Assembly (NCBI GenBank): GCA_005880055.1
Contig: VBJS01000041.1
Span: 1-29,490, forward strand
DNA from: Chloroflexota bacterium
GTDB lineage: Bacteria; Chloroflexota; Dehalococcoidia; SM23-28-2; RBG-16-64-32
Reading direction: 5' to 3'
Length of the DNA: 29,490 nucleotides
Positions 23,187 through 29,490 of the stretch are shown here, piece by piece (the stretch's first letter is position 1; the number at the start of each line of letters is the position of its first letter). The notes under the pieces were generated by a model. It was not told the origin of the DNA. It did not search any database and was given only the letters and a program-made list of their open reading frames with translations. Position numbers and translations under genes: made by a program.

Positions 23187-26100
23187 ATGTTCAAACCGGT
23201 CGATAGCCGCCAGAGCTTCCCGAAGATGGAGGAGGACATCCTGCGCTTCTGGAAGGATAACGACATCTTCCTCAAGAGCGTGGAGCAGCGGCCCGAGGAT
23301 GAGCTGTACGTTTTCTACGAAGGACCGCCAACTGCTAACGCCCGGCCGGGGGTGCATTCAGTCCTCCCACGTGCCTTCAAGGACCTATTTCCCCGCTACA
23401 AGACAATGCGTGGCTACCGAGTCCCCCGCAAAGGCGGCTGGGACACCCACGGGCTACCTGTGGAGCTTGAAGTGGAGCGCGAGCTGGGCATCAAGAGCAA
23501 GCCGGAGATCGAGGAGTTCGGAGTGGAAGAGTTCAACCGTCTGTGCCGGGAGAGCGTCTTCCGCTACGTCAAGGAGCTGGAGGAGCTCACTGACCGCATC
23601 GCCTTCTGGATCGACATGACCGACGCGTACATCACATACGACAACCGTTACATCGAGAGCGGGTGGTGGATAATCAAGCGCTTCTGGGACGGCGGGCTCA
23701 TCTACCTGGACTACCGCTCCACCCCGCACTGCCCACGCTGCGGTACATCGCTATCCGATGCGGAGGTCGCTCTCGGCTACAAGGAGGACACGCCGGATCC
23801 CTCCGTTTACGTCAAGTTCCGCCTGACAGACGAGAGCGCCCGAGCAGTGGCGAGCCAGGCCGGCGAGCGGCCATCCGGGCAGGTATACGTACTGGCGTGG
23901 ACGACGACACCCTGGACGCTGCCCGGCAATACGGCGCTGGCCGTTAAACCAGACGCCGGCTACGACCTGGTCCGCGCGGACGGGGAGATGCTGCTGGTCG
24001 CGGCGCAACTGCGGCAGGGGGCGCTCAGCGAAGACGGCGAAACGGTAGCAACCGTTGACGGAGCAGTCCTCGTCGGCCTGAAGTACGAGCCCCTCTATGA
24101 CCCAACGACCTGGGGCGTGCCTGCACTCTGGTTCGACCCTGCGCAGGACGGCCGGCTCGTGCAGGCGGCAGGCATCAACTCCGTCACAAACGCCTACACC
24201 ATCCTCGCGGCAGATTTCGTCTCAATGGCTGATGGCACCGGCGTGGTGCATATCGCTCCGGCCTTTGGCGGCGAGGACTTCGACCTGGGCAAGCGGAACG
24301 GCCTCCTCTTCCTCCAGCCGGTGGACCTCCGTGGACGCCTGCCGGATGGATCGCCCTGGCCCGGGCAGTTCGTAAAGGACGCCGATAGGGGTATCGCCGA
24401 AGACCTCGAGAAGCGCGGCCTGCTGCTTCGGCGGGAAGTCATCCGCCATACCTATCCCTTCTGCTGGCGCTGTGACACACCGCTCCTCTACTACGCCAAG
24501 CCGACGTGGTACATCCGCACGACCGCCGTCAAAGAGTCGCTCATCGCGGGTAACGAAAAGATCAACTGGTACCCGGACCACATCAAGCACGGCCGTTTCG
24601 GCGATTGGCTGCGGAACAACGTCGACTGGGCGCTCAGCCGCGAGCGCTACTGGGGGACGCCGCTACCGATCTGGAGCTGCGCCGGATGCGGCGGTTACCA
24701 AGCCGTCGGCTCTCGGCAGCAGATGCGCGAGTTGGCGGTGAACCCAGCCGCCGTCGACGCTCTTGAGGACCTGCACCGGCCCTACATCGACCGTATCGAA
24801 CTGCTCTGCCCGCAGTGCGAAGGAGTGATGCGCCGCATCCCCGAGTTAATGGACGTCTGGTTCGACTCGGGCGCGATGCCCTATGCCCAGTGGCACTACC
24901 CGTTCGAGAACAAGGAGACGTTCCGCCGCATGTTCCCCGCCGATTTCATCTGCGAGGCCGTGGACCAGACGCGCGGTTGGTTCTACACGCTCCACGCCGA
25001 AGCCGTCCTTCTGAACTCACTCGGCGAGGCGCCGGAGAACCTCTCCTATCGCAACGTCATCTGCCTGGGCCACATTCTGGACGAGAAGGGCCGCAAGATG
25101 AGCAAGAGCCTGGGCAACACCGTTGAGCCGATGGCGGTGATCGATCAGCACGGCGCCGACGCCCTGCGGTGGTACCTGTTCACGGCCACGCGGCCCGGCG
25201 ACGCCCGCCGCTTCTCTTCGAACCTCGTGTCCGAGGCGCTCCGCCGCTTCCTCCTCACTCTCTGGAATACCTATAGCTTCTTCGTGACCTACGCCAACCT
25301 TGACGGCTTTGACCCAACAGCCGCGCGCCAGGGCGAGCGTACAGAGCTGGACCAATGGGTGCTCTCCGAGCTTAACCACCTGGTACAGCGTGTGACCGAG
25401 AGCCTGGATAGCTACGATCCCACCACGGCCGGGCGCCTGATCCAGGCCTTTGTGGAGGACCTCTCCAATTGGTACGTCCGGCGCAGCCGCCGCCGGTTCT
25501 GGCGCGGCGAGATGGACGCCGACAAGCTCGCCGCCTACCACACGCTCTACACCTGCCTGGTAACACTGGCCAAACTACTCGCGCCGTTCACCCCCTTTGT
25601 GTCCGAGGCCATCTATCAGAACCTCGTCCGCTCGGTCGACGGTGGAGCGCCGGAGAGCGTGCACCTGGCGGCATGGCCGCAGGCGGACCGCTCGCTGATC
25701 GATCAGCAGCTCATCGAGCAGACTCGCCTCGTCATGCGCATCGTCAGCCTGGGCCGGGCGGCGCGCAGTAAGTCCGGCCTCAAGGTGCGTCAGCCGCTGA
25801 CCCAGGCCGTCGCCTTCGTGCAAACAGAATGGCAGGTGCAGTCCCTAAAGCATCACGAGGAGCAAATACTGGAGGAGCTCAACGTCAAGCGGCTTGAGGT
25901 GAAAGACCTGGGCAAGACCTTCAGCGCGCCCTACGCCGTGCCCGACGATCTGCTGGCCGCGGCGGGCGAAGGCGCCGTCCTCGCGAACGACGAGGCGGGC
26001 TACGCCGTGGCCGTTGACTCCAGGATCACGCCGGAGCTGGCAGATGAAGGCCTCGCTCGCGAGCTGGTGCACCGCATCCAGAACCTGCGCAAGTCCGCGG

Positions 26101-26306
26101 GCTTCGAGATCTCCGACCGCATCGTCGTCTACTTCCAGGATGGCGGCCGACTGCGTGACGTGCTCGCCGGCCACGGCGCCTACGTCCGGGCGGAGACGCT
26201 GGCCGACGAGCTACTGGAGGCAATTCCCCCGGCGGGAGCGGCGAGCGAGGAGCAGAATATCGACGGGGAAAACGTGACCCTGGCGGTCAAGCGCTCCGGA
26301 CGCTGA
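23187..26306 (+). CDS. ileS: Isoleucyl-tRNA synthetase, type 2
   Basis: The 1039-residue class I enzyme charges tRNA-Ile. GPPTANARPGVHSVL near residues 46-60 is the HIGH region, and KMSKS is intact at about 637-641. WDTHGLPVELEVERELG, DQTRGWFYTLHAEAV, and several CxxC pairs (CPRCG, CAGCG, CPQCEG) fit type 2 (eukaryote-like or IleRS2) enzymes, whose HIGH motif is often GxHH instead of HxGH. Here it reads GVHS (TCA codon), so the last His is also lost. The tail has the anticodon-binding SLGRAARSKSGLKVRQPL. GGGAGGAAG before ATG 23187 is a good ribosome site. Expression should follow tRNA-Ile charging via the T-box. Type 2 enzymes tend to resist mupirocin. Confidence 0.96.
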   Translation: MFKPVDSRQSFPKMEEDILRFWKDNDIFLKSVEQRPEDELYVFYEGPPTANARPGVHSVLPRAFKDLFPRYKTMRGYRVPRKGGWDTHGLPVELEVERELGIKSKPEIEEFGVEEFNRLCRESVFRYVKELEELTDRIAFWIDMTDAYITYDNRYIESGWWIIKRFWDGGLIYLDYRSTPHCPRCGTSLSDAEVALGYKEDTPDPSVYVKFRLTDESARAVASQAGERPSGQVYVLAWTTTPWTLPGNTALAVKPDAGYDLVRADGEMLLVAAQLRQGALSEDGETVATVDGAVLVGLKYEPLYDPTTWGVPALWFDPAQDGRLVQAAGINSVTNAYTILAADFVSMADGTGVVHIAPAFGGEDFDLGKRNGLLFLQPVDLRGRLPDGSPWPGQFVKDADRGIAEDLEKRGLLLRREVIRHTYPFCWRCDTPLLYYAKPTWYIRTTAVKESLIAGNEKINWYPDHIKHGRFGDWLRNNVDWALSRERYWGTPLPIWSCAGCGGYQAVGSRQQMRELAVNPAAVDALEDLHRPYIDRIELLCPQCEGVMRRIPELMDVWFDSGAMPYAQWHYPFENKETFRRMFPADFICEAVDQTRGWFYTLHAEAVLLNSLGEAPENLSYRNVICLGHILDEKGRKMSKSLGNTVEPMAVIDQHGADALRWYLFTATRPGDARRFSSNLVSEALRRFLLTLWNTYSFFVTYANLDGFDPTAARQGERTELDQWVLSELNHLVQRVTESLDSYDPTTAGRLIQAFVEDLSNWYVRRSRRRFWRGEMDADKLAAYHTLYTCLVTLAKLLAPFTPFVSEAIYQNLVRSVDGGAPESVHLAAWPQADRSLIDQQLIEQTRLVMRIVSLGRAARSKSGLKVRQPLTQAVAFVQTEWQVQSLKHHEEQILEELNVKRLEVKDLGKTFSAPYAVPDDLLAAAGEGAVLANDEAGYAVAVDSRITPELADEGLARELVHRIQNLRKSAGFEISDRIVVYFQDGGRLRDVLAGHGAYVRAETLADELLEAIPPAGAASEEQNIDGENVTLAVKRSGR

Positions 26307-26311
26307 GGCGC

Positions 26312-27436
26312 TTACACGTGCAGCCGCGGCCGCTTCTCGCGTTCACCTGTGGCCGGCTGCTGTCGCTTGGTCGTCTCCACCACCGGTGTCTCGCGCTTGC
26401 CATCTGTGATGAACAGCGCCCGGACTTTGCCCCAGACGAGCTGTGGCAGCGGCTCCTTGAGCCCTTCTAGCGCCGGTTGCTCGGTAGGTTCCGAGGTCAG
26501 GCACGGATACTCGGACGCAACCTCCGCTCCGAACAGCATGAACATGGCGCTGAGGTGCAGCCAGAAGAGGAACGCGACCACCGCTCCGAGGGAACCAAAT
26601 ACCACGTTATAATTCGAAAAGTTCTCTAAGTAGAGGCTGAACGCGATGTTCCCGGCCGCGAATAAGACGGCGGCCACGAGCGCCCCCGGCCATACCCTCG
26701 CTGGGGACCTGATGCGCCCCGGCACTAGCGAGTAGAGGGCGAGAAACGCCAGGAACGCCATGATCGCCGGCGCCACGTAGGAGGCGGCATCCCAGAGGAA
26801 ACCCATCCGGTCCGCCGCCTTGCCAATTCCGCCGAGTGAATCACCATTGTCCCCCGCGTAACGTAAAGCGCCAAGGAGCGCGAGGGAGGCCAGAAATCCG
26901 AGGGCCAGCCCGAACACCATCGCCAGGTCAATGAGCTTTTGTGGCACGAATGGACGCTTGGCGGACTCGTCGTCAAACGCTGCATTAAGGGCTTTCCTGA
27001 TCGCTCCGAACATGGACGTTGCTGACCAGGCCAGCAACAACGCTCCGGCGACACCGACGACGCCACCGCCCCGGCCGTGCAGGCCGTTCACCGCGTCCTG
27101 TACCGAGTTGCGGCCTTCGCCCTGGCTCAGAGGGATCGCTTCCAGCACCCTATCGACGATGTCCTGGCGCACGCTCTCGCTGGCAGCGACGATACCGGCC
27201 AGGCTGATAACAAAGATCAGCAGGGGGAAGATCGAGAAAAGGACATAATAGCCAATCGTGGCTGCCGTTTGCGGACCATTATCCTCATAAAACTCCCGGA
27301 TGGACCGCAAGAACAGTACTTTTGTGGCGCGCAGAATCGGCATTTGGCTCATTCCGCGCCAAGCAAATATGAGTGGGAGCAGACCGCTATTTGGATTAAT
27401 TCTCTCTAACAGGCGCTTGTTCACATTCGTGGCCAT
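26312..27436 (-). CDS. YihY/BrkB-family inner membrane protein
   Basis: The 374-residue protein has six or so hydrophobic segments and family signatures. TAATIGYYVLFSIFPLLIFV lies in the first helix, LLAWSATSMFGAIRKALNAA follows, and YSLVPGRIRSPARVWPGALV and FSNYNVVFGSLGAVVAFLFW come later. These are typical of YihY/virulence factor BrkB proteins, once misnamed RNase BN. Function is uncertain. The C-terminal ~60 residues are charged and cytoplasmic. ATG 27436 is used; in-frame ATGs at codons 29 and 32 would drop a short N-terminal tail. It is convergent with ileS, with only 5 nt between the stops, and divergent from the RodZ-like gene. Confidence 0.9.
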   Translation of the reverse strand: MATNVNKRLLERINPNSGLLPLIFAWRGMSQMPILRATKVLFLRSIREFYEDNGPQTAATIGYYVLFSIFPLLIFVISLAGIVAASESVRQDIVDRVLEAIPLSQGEGRNSVQDAVNGLHGRGGGVVGVAGALLLAWSATSMFGAIRKALNAAFDDESAKRPFVPQKLIDLAMVFGLALGFLASLALLGALRYAGDNGDSLGGIGKAADRMGFLWDAASYVAPAIMAFLAFLALYSLVPGRIRSPARVWPGALVAAVLFAAGNIAFSLYLENFSNYNVVFGSLGAVVAFLFWLHLSAMFMLFGAEVASEYPCLTSEPTEQPALEGLKEPLPQLVWGKVRALFITDGKRETPVVETTKRQQPATGEREKRPRLHV

Positions 27437-27444
27437 GCTGGGGG

Positions 27445-27475
27445 TTGACGCGACGTAATGTTATTTTCGTATACT
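27445..27475 (+). promoter_or_regulatory. Predicted promoter for RodZ-like gene
   Basis: TTGACG (27445-27450), 19 nt, then TATACT (27470-27475), five of six at -10. The spacer is long, so strength is uncertain. The start near 27482 gives a short leader with AGGAGG before ATG 27503. Confidence 0.45.
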
Positions 27476-27502
27476 TCACACGTGCAGTTGCAGGAGGTCC
27501 AT

Positions 27503-28162
27503 ATGTCCCCCCTGGGGGAAACCCTCCGTAGCGCTAGGCTGGCGAAGGGCATCACCCTTGAGGACGCGGAACGAGTAACTCGCATCCCCCGCAAGTACCT
27601 GGAAGCCCTGGAACTGGAAGATTACGGAAGACTGCCCGCCCCGGTCTACGCCCGTGGCTTCCTCCGTTCGTATTCCGGCTACTTGGGCCTGGACCCGGGG
27701 GAACTCCTCCCGTTCTTCCCCGTCGGGCACGTAGAGGAGCCGCAGCTAGACCCTCTTCCGGAAGTGCAACAGCCGCGCACCTGGAATATGAGCGGCGTCA
27801 TCGCCATCGGTGTTGTCGCCGGCCTTATCCTGCTCGTTGTCGGCCTCTACAGCATCGGACGCGAGGACAGCAGCAGCTCCTTCGTTGCCCAGACCGGGAC
27901 GACCACGCAGAGGACTCCCAGCGTTGTCACCGGCGCCGGCGGCCCAGCGGCGGGCGGTGGCGCAGCCGCCGCCGAACTTCAGGACCTGGTAGGACAGAGC
28001 GTGGAGACGGCGGTCGGCATGGTGCAGTCCACCGGCGCCTCTTACGTGCTCGTCGGCGTGGCCCGGGGTGATGTAGCCTCGAACACCGTCGTGGACCAGG
28101 GTACGGCCGCCGGCACCCGCATCGGCCCCGGCGACACCGTTACCATCTTCTTCCGCCGCTAA
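27503..28162 (+). CDS. RodZ-like HTH membrane protein ending in PASTA
   Basis: A 219-residue protein. An N-terminal RodZ-type helix-turn-helix (residues 4-~70) reads LGETLRSARLAKGITLED, RIPRKYLEALELEDYGRLP and PVYARGFLRSYSGYLGLDP. One membrane helix follows (97-117), then a Ser/Thr/Gly/Ala-rich linker. Last is a PASTA-like domain (160-219: LQDLVGQSVETAVGMVQSTG, then VVDQGTAAGTRIGPGDTVTI). RodZ links MreB to the wall synthesis complex; PASTA domains bind peptidoglycan or lipid II. Usual RodZ ends in DUF4115, so the PASTA end is notable. The AGGAGG six bases before ATG 27503 decides the start over a frame opening at 27458. Confidence 0.85.
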   Translation: MSPLGETLRSARLAKGITLEDAERVTRIPRKYLEALELEDYGRLPAPVYARGFLRSYSGYLGLDPGELLPFFPVGHVEEPQLDPLPEVQQPRTWNMSGVIAIGVVAGLILLVVGLYSIGREDSSSSFVAQTGTTTQRTPSVVTGAGGPAAGGGAAAAELQDLVGQSVETAVGMVQSTGASYVLVGVARGDVASNTVVDQGTAAGTRIGPGDTVTIFFRR

Positions 28163-28234
28163 GCCCCGCCTCGATTGCGGCGGTCCCGGTGCTGATTTTC
28201 CTTCCCCGCGCATCGGCCGTACGATAGAGCGGCT

Positions 28235-29437
28235 ATGCCGCATGCGCCCGAGTCAAGCCTGGCCGAACTGCGCGTCCTCGACCTCTCGCGGAGCGTCGCC
28301 GGCGCTCACTGCAGCCGGTTCTTCGCCGGTTACGGCGTCGATGTGATAGCGGTGGAACCGCCGGCCGGCCACCCCCTGCGCCGGCAGGGTCCGTTCGCGG
28401 CGGACCGCCCTGACGGAGAAACCGGTGCGCTCTGGCTCTGTCTTGCGGCCGGCAAGCGGAGCATCACCCTGGATATTGCCTGCGCGACCGGGCAGGGACT
28501 GTTCCGTCGCATGGTGGAGGAAGCGCACATCATCCTCGAGAGCTTTGCGCCCGGCTTCATGCAAGAGCTGGGACTGGGGTACGAGGCGCTCAAGGGCATC
28601 AAGCGCCGCATCATCCTCGTTTCCGTTACGCCCTTCGGACAAAGCGGTGCCCAGGCCGGCTGGCGGGCTACTAACCTGACCTCATTCGCCTCCGGCGGCC
28701 AGATGTCGCTCACCGGAGAGCCAGGACGCGAGCCCCTGGTGAACGGAGGCTACCAGGCGGAGTACCAGGCGGGCCTACAGTCGTTCGCGGCCTCCGCGGT
28801 CGCAGTGGTCAACGCCGACGCCTATGAGGTTCCCCAACACATCGATATCTCGGTGCAGGAATGCATGGCTTCCGCGCTGGAGCTGTACCTGCCCTGGTGG
28901 TCCTACCTCAAGCGGGATATATCGCAGCGCAAGGGAAACGTCCTCTCGGCCATGGTCGGGGTTTTCCCGGCCAAGAGCGGCCACATCGGCCTGCACATCA
29001 TGCCCCGCAACTGGCCCTGGTTCGCCAGGGCAATCGGGCGCCCGGAACTACTGGAGGACGACCGCTTCAAGGACAACCACTCGCGGCTGGAGCACAATGA
29101 TGAGCTGGAGGCAATCGTCTACGAATGGGCGAGCACGGTTGACGCCAGACAGGTCTACCGTACAGCCGGCGCCGCTCGCGCGCCCATCGCCTTCGTTCAC
29201 AGCGTCGCCGACCTGCTCGATTCCGGCCAGCTACGAGAGCGCGAGTTCTTCCAGCAGGTCGAGCACCCGGTCGCGGGCGAGTTGACCTACCCCGGCCCGC
29301 CGTTCCGCATGTCCGCGCTGGAACATCAGCCGGGCAGAGCCCCGCTCCTCGGCGAGCAGAATGAAGAGCTTTACTGCAGCGAGTTGGGCCTCTCCCGACG
29401 AGACCTGGCGCGCCTGCGCGCAGCGGGAGTGGTCTGA
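28235..29437 (+). CDS. Family III CoA-transferase (CaiB/BaiF)
   Basis: The 400-residue protein moves CoA between carboxylic acids. Family features include LAELRVLDLSRSVAGAHCSR at the start, KRSITLDIACATGQGLFRRM, SFAPGFMQELGLGYEAL and SFASGGQMSLTGEPGREPL. The region that normally holds the catalytic Asp (aD.xxG) reads YQAEYQAGLQSF, with Glu176 in that place. Some family branches show this pattern, so it may be a distinct activity or a non-catalytic partner. The ATG at 28235 has only a weak site before it. Its TGA overlaps the ATG of the next gene by one base, a pairing common for two-subunit CaiB systems. Confidence 0.88.
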   Translation: MPHAPESSLAELRVLDLSRSVAGAHCSRFFAGYGVDVIAVEPPAGHPLRRQGPFAADRPDGETGALWLCLAAGKRSITLDIACATGQGLFRRMVEEAHIILESFAPGFMQELGLGYEALKGIKRRIILVSVTPFGQSGAQAGWRATNLTSFASGGQMSLTGEPGREPLVNGGYQAEYQAGLQSFAASAVAVVNADAYEVPQHIDISVQECMASALELYLPWWSYLKRDISQRKGNVLSAMVGVFPAKSGHIGLHIMPRNWPWFARAIGRPELLEDDRFKDNHSRLEHNDELEAIVYEWASTVDARQVYRTAGAARAPIAFVHSVADLLDSGQLREREFFQQVEHPVAGELTYPGPPFRMSALEHQPGRAPLLGEQNEELYCSELGLSRRDLARLRAAGVV

Positions 29438-29490
29438 TGGCGAGACGTCCCCGCGCGACCCACGCCGAGGCAGCTTCGGACGGGGAACCG
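29437..29490 (+). CDS. Start of next gene, truncated by window end
   Basis: ATG 29437 overlaps the CoA-transferase stop (TGATG) and the frame stays open for the 18 codons remaining (MARRPRATHAEAASDGEP). Too short to name. Coupled position suggests a partner subunit, possibly a second CaiB-type protein. Confidence 0.45.
   Translation, partial: MARRPRATHAEAASDGEP

Noticed and set aside
26282..26312. Hairpin AAGCGC/GCGCTT between ileS and yihY as a shared terminator
   Set aside because: Six pairs, a 13-nt loop and no T-run on either side; convergent stops alone do not support it.
1..29490. tRNA genes, CRISPR arrays, insertion sequences, integrase or phage genes
   Set aside because: No direct-repeat array, transposase, integrase or cloverleaf-like sequence was recognised on reading both strands.

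Overview
The window is GC-rich and densely packed with housekeeping genes, with no phage, IS or resistance island. I read it as a chromosomal segment of a Chloroflexota bacterium, probably near Dehalococcoidia. This rests on gene content and a single-membrane style of lipoproteins; no marker tree was possible, so the placement is inferred. Features pointing this way are a DnaD-type replication protein with a DnaC-like loader, an ileS controlled by a T-box, the rpmH-rnpA-yidD-yidC-jag cluster, DUF4389 membrane proteins and a RodZ-like protein ending in PASTA.

Layout. 1-1470 (+): the 3' part of a DinB-like gene, a Nudix hydrolase with a zinc ribbon, and a GNAT acetyltransferase. 1493-5752 (-): an apparent operon rplI-dnaB-dnaD-like-helicase loader, read leftward from a promoter near 5873-5901. 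The loader is unusual: two complete AAA+ domains in one chain, and its 5' end overlaps dnaD by about 92 nt. 5965-11506 (-): purQ and purL separated by two paralogous DUF4389 membrane proteins. 11706-13151 (+): a CoA-binding, NDP-forming acyl-CoA ligase-like protein without its ATP-grasp partner. 13148-13665 (-): a DinB-family gene broken by single-base shifts.

13786-16779 (-): rpsU, yqeY and a PgpH/YqfF-type HD phosphodiesterase with a much reduced extracellular sensor; a 620-nt spacer full of palindromic repeats lies in front of pgpH. 16957-17376 (+): a small lipoprotein divergent from rpsU. 17386-22145 (-): rpmH, rnpA, yidD, a PQQ-propeller lipoprotein, yidC, jag and a PfkB kinase, mostly linked by short overlaps. 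rpmH is only 45 codons with a TTG start, and rnpA probably starts at CTG. 22380-26306 (+): a zinc-ribbon protein divergent from rpmH, then an isoleucine T-box leader and a type 2 ileS whose HIGH motif reads GVHS. 26312-27436 (-): a YihY/BrkB membrane protein. 27503-29490 (+): a RodZ/PASTA protein, a family III CoA-transferase and the first codons of another gene.

How the parts work together: the left half joins translation (bL9) to replicative helicase loading, followed by purine synthesis. The centre-right joins ribosome and RNase P parts to membrane protein insertion (YidC, YidD, Jag). ileS has its own tRNA-sensing switch. The points most worth following up are the tandem helicase loader with its dual-coding overlap, the altered IleRS signature, the shortened PgpH sensor, the DUF4389 pair inside the pur cluster and the TTCTA-rich segment inside the T-box leader.
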